A DNA stretch of 64,000 bases from CBDDKZ01 sp965230415 (GCA_965230415.1 CBDDKZ010000005.1:2294001-2358000); one strand, 5' to 3'; positions 1-9,598 are shown, counted from the first letter of the stretch. Notes: generated by a model not told the origin, from the sequence alone. Made by a program: numbers and translations.

Positions 1-276
1 ATAATTGAGCGCAAAGTAGTTAAAAATAATAATGATTGGTACCTCATAAGGCTCAACCACCCGCTGCCTATTGGAAGGTATCATAAAGAATATGTCCTTA
101 TGAAAATGGAAGAGGTGGAGATGGAACTTGAAAAAGGACAGTTCTATTATTGTACCTTGAGATTGTTGAAGTTAGATCAGAAAGTTCAATCTGTGAAATA
201 CAAAAACGATACTACCAGTCCTGAAGTACGAGCGATATTAACATGTCATAAGGAAGCGATTGACGTTGAAATATAA
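1..276 (+). CDS. C-terminal end of an unrecognised protein (5' truncated)
   Basis: An open frame runs from the first base of the window to a TAA at 274-276, giving 91 residues of a protein whose start lies outside the window. The segment is charged and hydrophilic, rich in Lys and Glu, with no membrane segment. I do not recognise a family. It ends 22 bp before the ATG of the M74-like peptidase gene on the same strand, so the two may share a transcript. The frame was read directly from the sequence; function is unknown. Confidence 0.55.
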   Translation: MIERKVVKNNNDWYLIRLNHPLPIGRYHKEYVLMKMEEVEMELEKGQFYYCTLRLLKLDQKVQSVKYKNDTTSPEVRAILTCHKEAIDVEI

Positions 277-298
277 ATCTCAGTATAAATCTCAGGTT

Positions 299-1003
299 AT
301 GAAACTAAAATTCTTTACCATGTGCTGGGTTTTCATCGTTATCGCAGGGTGCCACCCTTACCAAAGTACGCCTGGTAAAAGTAAATCTTTAGGAAACCCG
401 GGAAACGGTACACTTGTAAATGGGGTAAAACTGCCTTATAAGTACAAAAATTTCAAATATTTTAGTCCGTTTAGCTATTTTGTGCTCAATCGCGCATATG
501 TAAATGATAAAGTGTACAATACCCTTATGCAAACATACGCGCAGTGCGAAAAGGAATTTCCACGTCGGAGGTTTGGGGTCATGGAATGTTCGAAGAAAAA
601 CGGAGGCCCGATCGTCCTGCATCGAACTCATCAAAATGGTTTGAGTGTAGACTTTATGACTCCCTTTAAACGTAAGAATAAAGAATTTAAACTTTTTAAT
701 AAGATGGGCATCTGGCATTATACCTTGCGTTTTGATCAAAATGGCAAGAATAAGCTTTTTAAAAAAGTTGTTATTGATTTTGAACTACTTGCTAATTTTA
801 TATTCATTCTTGAAAAGAAGGCCCGTGTTAATGGCTTGAAAATTAAGAAAGTAATTCTAAAAACAGATTTAAAGGATGAAATAATTGCTACGGAATACGG
901 GAAAAAGCTAAAGAAAATGGGTGTTTATTTTGTCATTAAACTGCCGAAAGTAGTCAATAATCAGCACGATGAGCATATTCATGTCGATTTTGAGGAATTG
1001 TAG
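299..1003 (+). CDS. M74/MepA-like murein endopeptidase, putative lipoprotein
   Basis: The protein is 234 aa. The ATG at 299 is preferred over an upstream in-frame TTG at 260 because it opens directly on a lipoprotein signal peptide with the lipobox I-A-G-C (Cys18). Residues 111-118 read H-Q-N-G-L-S-V-D and residues 226-228 read H-I-H. This HxxxxxxD...HxH spacing is the zinc-ligand pattern of LAS-type peptidases such as the penicillin-insensitive murein endopeptidase MepA (peptidase M74), which cuts peptidoglycan cross-links. The family match rests on motifs and overall layout and is fairly good; the exact bond cleaved is not shown. As a lipoprotein it would sit in the envelope facing the peptidoglycan. 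It is slightly shorter than MepA. It lies 22 bp downstream of the truncated left-edge gene. Confidence 0.72.
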   Translation: MKLKFFTMCWVFIVIAGCHPYQSTPGKSKSLGNPGNGTLVNGVKLPYKYKNFKYFSPFSYFVLNRAYVNDKVYNTLMQTYAQCEKEFPRRRFGVMECSKKNGGPIVLHRTHQNGLSVDFMTPFKRKNKEFKLFNKMGIWHYTLRFDQNGKNKLFKKVVIDFELLANFIFILEKKARVNGLKIKKVILKTDLKDEIIATEYGKKLKKMGVYFVIKLPKVVNNQHDEHIHVDFEEL

Positions 1004-1013
1004 TTAGCTCTTA

Positions 1014-1160
1014 TCAGGATTTTTTGTCCATAATCGATTTTACTACTTCTTCCATTTGAGTAGTCTTTCCGTCTTCGGAAATACGCGAGCTACACTTATA
1101 AAATAATAAGCTACAGGCCAGTAAAATTACCAAAAATGCGCGTTCTAAGTTATCTATCAT
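1014..1160 (-). CDS. Small 48-aa predicted membrane protein or lipoprotein
   Basis: A short open frame on the minus strand starts at ATG (complement of 1158-1160) and stops at TGA (complement of 1014-1016). Residues 8-21 form one hydrophobic stretch, with Cys at positions 16 and 23; the region around L-L-A-C-S resembles a lipobox. The remainder is a short charged tail. It ends 10 bp from the convergent peptidase gene. No family is recognised. The coding call rests on a clean start-to-stop frame with a plausible membrane segment and little else, so confidence is limited. Confidence 0.4.
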   Translation of the reverse strand: MIDNLERAFLVILLACSLLFYKCSSRISEDGKTTQMEEVVKSIMDKKS

Positions 1161-1705
1161 TAGAAAATGGTTAATACGATATTAAAATTGTGGTGAGTGA
1201 ATGTCATCAAATTGTTGGTTATTGATTAATTTCCTTCGCCTATATTAATTTTTACGACGCATATATGGTACTTGTTACACCATGTTGTTGATTTTTGATG
1301 AATAGTTATTAACATAATTGGGTAGGATGTAAACATTCAATGTTGATTATAACCATTTAATTGTTAATGTATTGTGGAGATTCTTAAATGGCAACCGAAC
1401 TGGTAAATCTCCCATAAAGAAATCGGTACTATTAGTTTCCGGTGTACGTTCTCGCAGGGCTCGCAAATGCTTAAGGCTGTAAATGTCAGATGGAAGTCTA
1501 TTCGAATTTTGATTGTATGTTTTTTGACGGAAGCACATTTAGAGATCCCTAAATAGCTTTAATAGTGTTCCTGAGTGCATTACGTGATGGTCATAAAAAT
1601 AAGAAGTGATGTAAGCCTTTTTCTGCAATGAAAACTGAATAGACCTTTGTCGTACTTAGAGTGCTCAATAGAAATGTGGATGGCATGTTTTAATTATTAC
1701 CTGTA
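1161..1705. other. Intergenic stretch without a supported gene
   Basis: These 545 bases lie between the 48-aa ORF and the TonB receptor gene, both on the minus strand. A 63-codon open frame on the minus strand (1347-1538) has no recognisable domain, signal peptide or convincing start context, and I do not call it. No tRNA cloverleaf, direct repeats or strong terminator hairpin were seen. The region may hold the promoter of the 48-aa ORF, but no clear promoter motif was found. Confidence 0.5.
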
Positions 1706-3892
1706 TCAATGGCTTAAATGTATACCTGCCATAAATGATGTTCCCATCAAATCTGTGGCCATGCCTTCGGGAGCCGTTTGATTCAAAATATTTCTAATAG
1801 TTAAGACAAAGGTTAAGTTATTCAGAACTGTATAAGATATCGTAGCATTTAATAGGTTTTTTGAAGCAATTTGAGATCCTTTTTGATTAACAATATTACC
1901 AAATGCAAGATCAGTTTCCAGCGATGAGTGCAAAATGTAATCAGAATAGAAATAATCTGAAACATTAATAGATAACTGCTTAATCGCTTTAACAGTAATG
2001 CTTATTCCACCGTAAATTCCAGGCGTAAATTGTTCTTCATTGCTGTAGGTGCTATCTCTGTGACCTTGCAAATAATGTCCGATTATGGGAACGTCGTACG
2101 CTTCTTTTTGATTGTAATAAGGTGAATAATTTGAGGCCATAGTGTGCTGCCAGCTTATATTAGGTCTGACCAGAATGCGTTGATTTAAAAAACTCATGTT
2201 GGCAGAGACAGTTACAGCATTTTGACTAAGTTCTAAGGGTATATTTTCTCTATACAGGCGGTTATGTTGTATCCAGTTATCATCAATATTGGGGATGTGA
2301 AGTATTAGGTTGCTAAAACCCTTAAACCGCTGATGGTAATACGCCAGGTCAAAATTAAGAAATTTGCCTGCTTTAACCCTATACCCTAACTCAAACATGG
2401 TGTTATTCAATAAATCGAGGTTCATATTACCGTTTAGGTGTATAATTAACCCCGGTATTATTCCGTCACGTTCACGCACCTGTTCTGTAGAGTTAATGAG
2501 CGAAGGTATCATGAAGGATCCATTGTAAAATTTTCCTACAACTGCTCTGAATAGGTGAAGCGCTTTGAGATTGTAGTTTATGATGCCCTGGTAGGAAAAA
2601 ATGCCTTTTTCAGGAAAGTTGAATTTATCGTATCTACCTGCAAAAATCAGACGTAGACTGTTAACAGGTCTCGCATCAATTTTTAGCGATCCCGCCAAAT
2701 TGTTAAGGGTGCCTTCACCGTTAAACCGACCACTCTTGCCAACGTCAATTGTATATTCTTTGTCATTAATGTAAGCACTTTGATAGCTTAATGCAGGTCT
2801 GATGCCGATTTTATCTTTCCATAAACCAAGATTATAATCGGCGTAAATATCGGTGTTAGAGTAGTTGTAATCATTGTTGTGTAAGTTGCCTGTTAAGCCC
2901 TGTACTCCATAAAGATAAGAGGCCTGAAATGTGAAGTTTTTCACGTAAGTTGCGGCCTCAAAGTATTGCGATTGGTTAGTGAAATTAGACAGGCCTATCC
3001 CTGCTCTGAGGGGCTGTAAGCCCATGTTCTGATTTAAACCGCCGCCTAACTTGAATTGTATGTTTTCGTTGTAGTCATAAAAGATATTTGCGGTGCCCGA
3101 AAGTTTAACAAGGCTACGATCTAAATTGGGGAAACGTTCTCCTAATTCGCTATGAACGATTTCCGAGTCTATCGAATCCATAATAATATACGATTCACTA
3201 GTATAGTCGTAAAAGCGCTCATCAAAGCGGGTTCTGTATTCGTAACTCAAACCTGCCTGGGCATAAAGCTTTTCACTGATTTTGATTCCGGTATTAAGCG
3301 ACATTAGGTTTGTGTTTGGCCCACCAAAGAAACCTCCCGATATACTACTTTTTTCTTTTGCATCCTGCTTTGTTATTATGTTGATCACTCCGGAAACCGC
3401 ATTTGGACCGAAAAGAGGTGAAGATGGTCCGTAGACAATTTCGATACGTTCAATATCATTGATGCCAACCGGTAAATTTTGCCAATAAGTTCCTCCTTGT
3501 AAACTGCTAAATACTGGTCTGTTATCGATCATAGCCAGAATGCTTGTATTTACAAAACTGTAGTTATAAGCGGGGTAGCCATCTATGCCTCCTCTTATGG
3601 AAACATCGTAGGTTCCATTGGCTATTTCTCTTACAATTATACCCGGGCACAAACGTAAAACATCGGGCACTGAAGTAGCGCCACTTTGCAAAATTTCATT
3701 TTTTGTTATAGCATAAGAAGATACCGGAGCGTCAAAACTACTTTCTTCCTCTCGTGATGCCGAAATTATTTTGACAACCATTAATTCTGCCAATGTCAGG
3801 TCCAAAATGTCCGCTATAGTGTCAGGTTGAGCAATGTTGTCGAAGCAAAAAAGTAATAAGAACTGAACCAAAAGGATCGAGAAATGCTTCAT
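1706..3892 (-). CDS. TonB-dependent outer-membrane receptor
   Basis: The protein is 728 aa and starts with a signal peptide (M-K-H-F-S-I-L-L then a hydrophobic core). The plug domain occupies roughly residues 50-175 and shows typical elements: D-A-P-V-S-S-Y-A-I-T near 55, P-D-V-L-R-L-C-P-G-I near 75, V-S-I-R-G-G near 97, and the closing R-I-E-I-V-Y-G-P-S-S with A-V-S-G-V-I-N-I-I-T. The remainder is a long beta-barrel of alternating aromatic strands. Such receptors take up siderophores, vitamins or oligomers across the outer membrane using TonB energy. The N-terminus lacks the carboxypeptidase-regulatory-like domain seen in SusC proteins, and no SusD partner is adjacent, so the substrate is open. 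It lies 95 bp downstream of the methyltransferase gene on the same strand. Confidence 0.88.
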   Translation of the reverse strand: MKHFSILLVQFLLLFCFDNIAQPDTIADILDLTLAELMVVKIISASREEESSFDAPVSSYAITKNEILQSGATSVPDVLRLCPGIIVREIANGTYDVSIRGGIDGYPAYNYSFVNTSILAMIDNRPVFSSLQGGTYWQNLPVGINDIERIEIVYGPSSPLFGPNAVSGVINIITKQDAKEKSSISGGFFGGPNTNLMSLNTGIKISEKLYAQAGLSYEYRTRFDERFYDYTSESYIIMDSIDSEIVHSELGERFPNLDRSLVKLSGTANIFYDYNENIQFKLGGGLNQNMGLQPLRAGIGLSNFTNQSQYFEAATYVKNFTFQASYLYGVQGLTGNLHNNDYNYSNTDIYADYNLGLWKDKIGIRPALSYQSAYINDKEYTIDVGKSGRFNGEGTLNNLAGSLKIDARPVNSLRLIFAGRYDKFNFPEKGIFSYQGIINYNLKALHLFRAVVGKFYNGSFMIPSLINSTEQVRERDGIIPGLIIHLNGNMNLDLLNNTMFELGYRVKAGKFLNFDLAYYHQRFKGFSNLILHIPNIDDNWIQHNRLYRENIPLELSQNAVTVSANMSFLNQRILVRPNISWQHTMASNYSPYYNQKEAYDVPIIGHYLQGHRDSTYSNEEQFTPGIYGGISITVKAIKQLSINVSDYFYSDYILHSSLETDLAFGNIVNQKGSQIASKNLLNATISYTVLNNLTFVLTIRNILNQTAPEGMATDLMGTSFMAGIHLSH

Positions 3893-3987
3893 ATATTACA
3901 AGACATTAGTCGATCCTTTTTACGTTGCAAGAAACGGGCAGGTTTCATGACATGGCCTGCTGTATACTAGTAGGTGCAATGCTACTT

Positions 3988-4836
3988 TCAGGATTCCGCC
4001 TGAAACAAATACATCATGTATTTTTTGTATTTCTTGAAATTAGGGCCATTACGCTCTCCCTTGAAGTGCTTATTTTCGAGCTTATCGAGTTTTTTCTTGA
4101 ACTTCCATTTGATGAATTTCATTAATCTCGGATACCGGTCGTCTGCCAGCATCATACCAAGGCGATAGGAAGGTTTCAAAACATCCATAGTAAAGCTATT
4201 CACCAACTCAAGCGTTGGAGCGGTTTCTTCTGTGATATCTTGTTCAAATAAGGTTTTGACAGGAAAAGTCGGTTTTTTGGCATCCCATTCAGTCCATTTG
4301 TGTCCTCCTCCCAGAGGTCCACGTTCTTTTTGCTCGTGATCTCGCCTGAAAAAATCCGCTACCAGAATATGTCCCTTTGGTTTCAAAAATTGTAATGCCC
4401 GGCCGATAGAATCTTCAATAGGTATATACTGAAAGCTCTCACTGAACATTACCAAATCAAATTTTTTGTCAGAAGTAAATTCCTCGAACTTAGTAGTATG
4501 AACAGGTGTTTGTTCCCCCAGAAGATTACGAGCATATTCATTGAGCAATCGGCTTGGGCTCACACATTCCACTTCATAACCCAAACTCGTAAGTTTTTGA
4601 GCCGTTTTACCTGATCCGCATCCCACATCAAGTATGGTCTTTGTGCCCTCAGGAATAAGCCCCAATAATTTTTCGGCATAACGTTCCTGCGCTTTACCCA
4701 AATTCCATATGTCTACTTCAATATCTTTTTCGAAAAAACCGTAGTGTAAGTATTCGGTTTTCATGAAATATTTACAGAAAATTAGTCCTATTTCCAGCCC
4801 TACCTCCTGTGAATTGATCTTTTTTACTCTTGCCAT
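3988..4836 (-). CDS. SAM-dependent class I methyltransferase
   Basis: The protein is 282 aa. It has the class I methyltransferase motif I at about residues 65-75 (I-L-D-V-G-C-G-S-G-K), followed by the acidic or adjacent loop after beta-2 and a motif near F-D-L-V-M-F-S-E-S-F that corresponds to motif II. The C-terminal third is basic (K-W-K-F-K-K-K and K-K-Y-K-K-Y) and may contact a substrate or membrane. Substrate cannot be told from sequence. It is transcribed divergently from the DUF2723 gene, with 74 bp between the starts. A short perfect hairpin (arms TTTCAGG and CCTGAAA, 3986-4005) straddles its stop codon but lacks a T-tract. Confidence 0.8.
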   Translation of the reverse strand: MARVKKINSQEVGLEIGLIFCKYFMKTEYLHYGFFEKDIEVDIWNLGKAQERYAEKLLGLIPEGTKTILDVGCGSGKTAQKLTSLGYEVECVSPSRLLNEYARNLLGEQTPVHTTKFEEFTSDKKFDLVMFSESFQYIPIEDSIGRALQFLKPKGHILVADFFRRDHEQKERGPLGGGHKWTEWDAKKPTFPVKTLFEQDITEETAPTLELVNSFTMDVLKPSYRLGMMLADDRYPRLMKFIKWKFKKKLDKLENKHFKGERNGPNFKKYKKYMMYLFQAES

Positions 4837-4910
4837 CTCACAATAATTAATTCGGCTGCAAGTTATAAATAAAAATTCTTAAATTCGCTTCGCTAAATTT
4901 TTGAATTGAC

Positions 4911-7900
4911 ATGTTTAGTTATAAAAGAATAAACAACTTAACCGGATGGCTTACTTTCTTAATTGCAGCCATCGTTTACATTTTAACACTTGAACCTACA
5001 GCAAGCTTTTGGGACTGTGGTGAATTTATTGCCGTTTCGCACAAGTTAATGACGCCTCACCCTCCGGGTGCGCCTCTTTTCTTGTTACTGGGACGCCTGT
5101 TTTCACTATTCGCCGCCGAGCCGGAACAAGTAGCTTACTGGACCAATATGGTTTCAGCTCTTTCAAGCGCATTTACCATTCTGTTTCTATTTTGGAGTAT
5201 AACCTATATTGCAAGAAAACTCTTAGCGCTGGATCCGGATGCGGAACCCGAAAAAGGGCAGACTTTTGGAATTATAGGTGCGGGATTAATAGGAAGTTTA
5301 GCTTACACATTTACCGATTCATTTTGGTTCTCAGCAGTAGAATCTGAAGTATATGCCTTATCAGCGATGTTTACCGCCGCTGTTGTTTGGGTAATGCTTA
5401 AATGGGAATCTGTAGCACATAAGCCTGGCGCTGATAGATGGTTATTGTTAATCGCCTATTTTATGGGCTTGTCCATAGGCGTTCACTTGTTGAACTTAGT
5501 GGCTATTCCTGCACTCGCTTTTATCTACTATTTTAAAAACTACAAGTATACAATCAACGGTGCGATTTTGACCTTTGTCATCAGTTTTGTGCTATTATTC
5601 TTCATTCTTGTAATTGTGATCCCTGGTTTACCTTCAATTGCCGGATGGTTCGAAGTGAAATTTGTGAATTCACTGGGAGCGCCATTTAACACAGGTAGTA
5701 TTATTTTTGGAATTTTGCTGCTGGGAGGGCTCATTTTTGGAGTGGTTTATAGCCACGGAAAAAAGAAGCATGCGTTAAACTTATCCTTCCTAAGCGTACT
5801 TTTCATACTCATTGGCTATAGTTCATACGCCATAATCGTTATCCGCTCAAACTATGATCCTCCTATCGATGAAAATAACCCGGAGGATGTCATGAAATTC
5901 GTGTCTTACCTGAAGCGTGAGCAATATGGAGATCGTCCGTTATTCTTCGGTCCGCAATTTACTGCCGGACGACCAAGTGCAGGTGAAGGTAAAGGAGCCA
6001 TTAAATACAAAAAGGGTAAAGAAAAATATGAGCCTTATGCCTATGAGCAAAATTTGGAATATGATCAGGAACATGTAACCCTGCTTCCGAGAATGCATAG
6101 CCAGCGAGGGGACCATGTTCGTTATTACAAATACTTATTAAAGGCCTATGGTAGTTGGTCTGATGGTGAGAAACCATCGTTTTCAGATAATTGGCGCTTT
6201 TTCTTCAGTCAACAAATTGGCTTCTATTACTTGAGATATTTTGGCTGGAATTTTATTGGCCGTGAAAGTGACGAACAGGATCTCGGGGTTTTATGGCCAG
6301 CGGAGAGTAAAGATGTTCCGTACCTGTTAAAAAGTAAAGCAAGAAATCAATATTGGGGAATTCCCTTAATTATTGGATTAATTGGTCTGGTGTATCATGT
6401 CAGGAAGCATAAAAAGGATGCATTTGTCATTGGCTTACTCTTCTTATTCACCGGAGCAGCCATTATTTTCTACCTCAATGCACCACCTCATGAACCGCGG
6501 GAACGGGATTATACCTATGCCGGTTCTTTCTTTGCCTTTAGTATTTGGATAGGACTCGGCGTACTTGCCATTATCGATGCATTCAAAAATGGTAAAATTG
6601 TACTGATTAGTGGTAAAAAGCCCGTTGTTATACCATTTTTGAAATTAGATGACATGAAAGGTGCAATTGTCGCTACTGTCATTTGTTCTATAGTACCAAT
6701 TATCCTTGCTGCAGAAAATTGGGACGACCACGATCGCTCAGGTAGGTACTATTCAGTAGATTCGGCCAGAAACTTATTGGATTCATGTGCACCTAATGCC
6801 ATCCTGTTTACAGGTGGAGATAACGACACTTTCCCACTGTGGTATGTACAGGAAGTGGAGGGTTACAGAAAAGATGTGCGTGTATGTAACTTGAGCTTAT
6901 TAAATACCTACTGGTATATCGATTTGATGAAAATGAAGAATGGTCCTTCAGAACCGTTGCCAATTTCATTTACCCAGGATCAATATTTTGAGAATAATAG
7001 TGATTACTCTTATTATGTGAACCCGGAACGTCAGCGTGCTTCAGACCCTTCCACGATTGTAGACAAACCAATGAATGTGGCCAAATTTGTTGAATTAGTC
7101 CAGCAAAATAATCCACAGGTGAGACGTTCTTACGATAAGACTATTGATGCCTATCATACCTTATTCCCTAGTAAACACATGGTTATTAAGTTTGATTTGA
7201 ATGCTACTTTGGCTCTTGATGAGAATAAAGGTCGTACAGAAGGCGATCAGGCTATGATTCCTAACGACCCTGAATTAAAAGCTAAATTGGTGAACAAACT
7301 CGATTGGCAGTATACCAAAGACGGTATGGAGAAAAAACACCTTATTATGCTTGACATGATTGCCAACATAGCCAAAAATAACTGGGATCGACCTATTTAT
7401 TGGTCTACAACTGTTAGCAGAGACGATCAGATGGGGCTAAATGATTACATGATAATGGAAGGCCTTGCTTACAGACTTACGCCAATTAAACATGGTGGTG
7501 TAAAAACACTCAAAGAAGAGAAAAACGGGACCAAACAGCTGGCGCGTGTAGGAGATGTAATAAACACGGAAATCATGAAACGTAATATGGTGGAGAAGTT
7601 TCACTGGAGAGGGCTGGATGATGAGAACGCATTTTATAATGAAGACTATTATCGTATGGTTCGCAGCAGTAGAGACCATTTTTATAAGTTGGCTAAATAT
7701 ATGTTGCTCTTTGAAGGAGACAAAGAAGGAGCAAAAGAAGTGGCTGATTATGCCATGAAGACACTTCCGGAAAAAACATTTAAATGGCGTTATAATATGA
7801 TTGGAGCATCAGAAGTCTATTACGACTTGGGCGAGACTGAGAAAGCGGATGAAATAAGTGAAAGAATTATGACGACAATGCAGGAAACAGTATTGTATTT

Positions 7901-8081
7901 GGAATCAAATCAGAATTATCACTATGCGGTACAGTATAAGGAAAATGACTTGAAAACTCAATATATGACTACTGCCTATCAGGTGCTTCAAATCTGGAAA
8001 GTGAAAGAACGTGAAGACCTGGTTAAAAAATATGAATCTTGGGTGAAAGATTATATGTATATTATTCAGCGTCCAAGATAA
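4911..8081 (+). CDS. DUF2723 family large membrane protein, possible GT-C type glycosyltransferase
   Basis: The protein is 1056 aa. The N-terminal half carries about a dozen hydrophobic segments; the first loop contains the family's conserved W-D-C-G-E-F-I and H-P-P-G-A-P motifs (about residues 33-53). The C-terminal half (from about 620) is largely soluble with aromatic and acidic residues, and includes F-T-G-G-D-N-D-T-F-P. DUF2723 proteins are widespread in Bacteroidota. The acidic motif after the first membrane segment and the topology resemble protein O-mannosyltransferases and other GT-C enzymes, so membrane glycosyl transfer is a reasonable inference, not shown here. It has its own terminator 23 bp downstream and seems monocistronic. 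Confidence 0.82.
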   Translation: MFSYKRINNLTGWLTFLIAAIVYILTLEPTASFWDCGEFIAVSHKLMTPHPPGAPLFLLLGRLFSLFAAEPEQVAYWTNMVSALSSAFTILFLFWSITYIARKLLALDPDAEPEKGQTFGIIGAGLIGSLAYTFTDSFWFSAVESEVYALSAMFTAAVVWVMLKWESVAHKPGADRWLLLIAYFMGLSIGVHLLNLVAIPALAFIYYFKNYKYTINGAILTFVISFVLLFFILVIVIPGLPSIAGWFEVKFVNSLGAPFNTGSIIFGILLLGGLIFGVVYSHGKKKHALNLSFLSVLFILIGYSSYAIIVIRSNYDPPIDENNPEDVMKFVSYLKREQYGDRPLFFGPQFTAGRPSAGEGKGAIKYKKGKEKYEPYAYEQNLEYDQEHVTLLPRMHSQRGDHVRYYKYLLKAYGSWSDGEKPSFSDNWRFFFSQQIGFYYLRYFGWNFIGRESDEQDLGVLWPAESKDVPYLLKSKARNQYWGIPLIIGLIGLVYHVRKHKKDAFVIGLLFLFTGAAIIFYLNAPPHEPRERDYTYAGSFFAFSIWIGLGVLAIIDAFKNGKIVLISGKKPVVIPFLKLDDMKGAIVATVICSIVPIILAAENWDDHDRSGRYYSVDSARNLLDSCAPNAILFTGGDNDTFPLWYVQEVEGYRKDVRVCNLSLLNTYWYIDLMKMKNGPSEPLPISFTQDQYFENNSDYSYYVNPERQRASDPSTIVDKPMNVAKFVELVQQNNPQVRRSYDKTIDAYHTLFPSKHMVIKFDLNATLALDENKGRTEGDQAMIPNDPELKAKLVNKLDWQYTKDGMEKKHLIMLDMIANIAKNNWDRPIYWSTTVSRDDQMGLNDYMIMEGLAYRLTPIKHGGVKTLKEEKNGTKQLARVGDVINTEIMKRNMVEKFHWRGLDDENAFYNEDYYRMVRSSRDHFYKLAKYMLLFEGDKEGAKEVADYAMKTLPEKTFKWRYNMIGASEVYYDLGETEKADEISERIMTTMQETVLYLESNQNYHYAVQYKENDLKTQYMTTAYQVLQIWKVKEREDLVKKYESWVKDYMYIIQRPR

Positions 8082-8103
8082 TTCCTACACAGAATTGATC
8101 GTT

Positions 8104-8133
8104 AAAAGCCGCTTGTATTCAAGCGGCTTTTTT
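8104..8133 (+). terminator. Rho-independent terminator after the DUF2723 gene
   Basis: A perfect 12-bp stem (AAAAGCCGCTTG at 8104-8115 with its complement at 8120-8131) closes a 4-nt loop and is followed by T residues. It lies between the convergent DUF2723 gene and the hydrolase gene. The A-run on the left gives a shorter T-run on the opposite strand, so it may serve both directions. Confidence 0.9.
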
Positions 8134-8143
8134 ATATAAAGTG

Positions 8144-8992
8144 CTAGTTAATTACGTAATCGCAAACATGCTTAACTACTGCATCATCTCTAAGAATCCG
8201 TGTGTGCCCTAAAGCTTTTGTCTTGATAACATGCGCTTCGGGAAGCAAATTTTCCAACACTTCTACATGCGCTATCGGAATTTCATAGTCATTAATGTCG
8301 TGCATAATCAGGGTTTTTGGAATATTAATTTGCGGCAAAAGCTGTCCGGCAAAAATACTTTCGAAGTGCAGGTCGTATTTTTTTGTTATCGAATCGGCAA
8401 TATAATTAGTTGTTTTTACAGATGCTTTTAATATTTCCCTGAATCTTGATAGAATCTGATCAGGAATAGTGGGTATACTTATGAGCACTATTTTAGGAAC
8501 TTCCATTCCCCTTGAGAGCGCATGAATGATGGCTGCACCTCCCATGGAATGTCCTATTATGGCAGAGACATTGCCCTGTTCTTCTACTACATCTTTCATT
8601 AGACCCGAAAATTGCAGCATATCGCTGGTTTTACCGGTAGATTTGCCGTGAGCAGGAGCATCAAAGGCGACTACCCGGTAGCCTGCTTTAGTCAGTGGTT
8701 CAACAAATTTATAACCCTGAGTTGCCCTGCCAGACCATCCGTGGGCAAACACGATGGTTTCAGGTCCGGTTCCCCATGAATAAACACGTAATGTTTCGTT
8801 ATACATTTGTTTGTAAATGATATTGGCCTCTGAAAGCACTTGCTCCTCATCTTCAGGATAAGGAAATCTGATGGGTTTGTAAAACATGGAATTAGCCCAT
8901 TTATAGGCGGTTTTTGGGAGCATGGCTTCCACTTTAGGATATACAAAACCAAGTAGTTTTACAGCAGGAGGTAATTTTTTATTAGTAGCCAT
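8144..8992 (-). CDS. Alpha/beta hydrolase
   Basis: The protein is 282 aa with a standard alpha/beta hydrolase core. The oxyanion-hole region is F-A-H-G-W-S-G near residue 82, the nucleophile elbow is G-H-S-M-G-G with Ser149, and the acid and base are likely in M-H-D-I-N-D-Y-E-I-P and A-L-G-H-T-R-I. The motif V-V-A-F-D-A-P-A-H-G-K-S is typical of the lipase/esterase branch. Substrate is unknown; no signal peptide, so probably cytoplasmic. It follows the TetR regulator gene by 4 bp on the same strand, which indicates one transcript controlled by that regulator through the palindrome at 9599-9620. Confidence 0.85.
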   Translation of the reverse strand: MATNKKLPPAVKLLGFVYPKVEAMLPKTAYKWANSMFYKPIRFPYPEDEEQVLSEANIIYKQMYNETLRVYSWGTGPETIVFAHGWSGRATQGYKFVEPLTKAGYRVVAFDAPAHGKSTGKTSDMLQFSGLMKDVVEEQGNVSAIIGHSMGGAAIIHALSRGMEVPKIVLISIPTIPDQILSRFREILKASVKTTNYIADSITKKYDLHFESIFAGQLLPQINIPKTLIMHDINDYEIPIAHVEVLENLLPEAHVIKTKALGHTRILRDDAVVKHVCDYVIN

Positions 8993-8996
8993 TATA

Positions 8997-9587
8997 TTAA
9001 AGTAATAGGGTGTTCTTAATGTGTTGTCTCAGATGCTCGGCAGCTATGTGGATATGTGTTTCGTCCTGACTGAGGCGAGAAAATAACAGTGCCCCTTCCA
9101 GGGTTGATACCATTAATGAAGCAAATTTATCACTATCTATTAATTCATAGAATTCGCCGGCACTTTGTCCTTCTTTAATCTTAATTTGAATGTAGTTTCT
9201 AAGCATATCTACAGCGTCCTTTGCCTTTTTTTGTAGTTCAGGTAATGATTCGGTAACTTCAGCGGCTGTATTTAGAATAGGGCAGCCACCTGCAGCGATT
9301 GGGTCGTTGTGAAAGCTGATAAAAACAGAAATTATAGATTCCAATTTATCGGTTGGGGACTTCACCACATCCAGTTGCTTTCTAAAACGTTTTAATATTA
9401 AGCCAAAAGAGTGATCGAACGCGGCACAGGCAATTTCATCCTTATTTTTGAAATGATTGTAGATACCACCCTTTTGTAATTTAGTCGCTTTCATAATGTC
9501 GGAAAGTGAACATCCATAGTAGCCATGTGTATTAAAAAGGTCAGCTGCTTTGCGTATTATAAGCTCTTTCGTATTAAGTCCTTTCAT
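8997..9587 (-). CDS. TetR/AcrR family transcriptional regulator
   Basis: The protein is 196 aa. The N-terminal helix-turn-helix is clear: A-A-D-L-F-N-T-H-G-Y-Y-G-C-S-L-S-D-I followed by K-G-G-I-Y-N-H-F-K-N-K (about residues 13-48), the classic TetR layout. The C-terminal ligand domain is helical and contains G-G-C-P-I-L-N, common to a TetR subfamily that reacts to small hydrophobic or quinone-like compounds; that link is inference. The gene is first in an operon with the alpha/beta hydrolase. A perfect palindrome begins 12 bp upstream of its ATG, which strongly suggests autorepression. Confidence 0.9.
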   Translation of the reverse strand: MKGLNTKELIIRKAADLFNTHGYYGCSLSDIMKATKLQKGGIYNHFKNKDEIACAAFDHSFGLILKRFRKQLDVVKSPTDKLESIISVFISFHNDPIAAGGCPILNTAAEVTESLPELQKKAKDAVDMLRNYIQIKIKEGQSAGEFYELIDSDKFASLMVSTLEGALLFSRLSQDETHIHIAAEHLRQHIKNTLLL

Positions 9588-9598
9588 ATAAATTAGTA

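Noticed and set aside
1347..1538. 63-codon minus-strand frame in the first long gap
   Set aside because: No domain, signal or start context; the surrounding bases show no codon pattern, so it is most likely chance.
3925..4125. 66-codon plus-strand frame across the end of the methyltransferase gene
   Set aside because: It is antisense to the methyltransferase C-terminus and has no domain.
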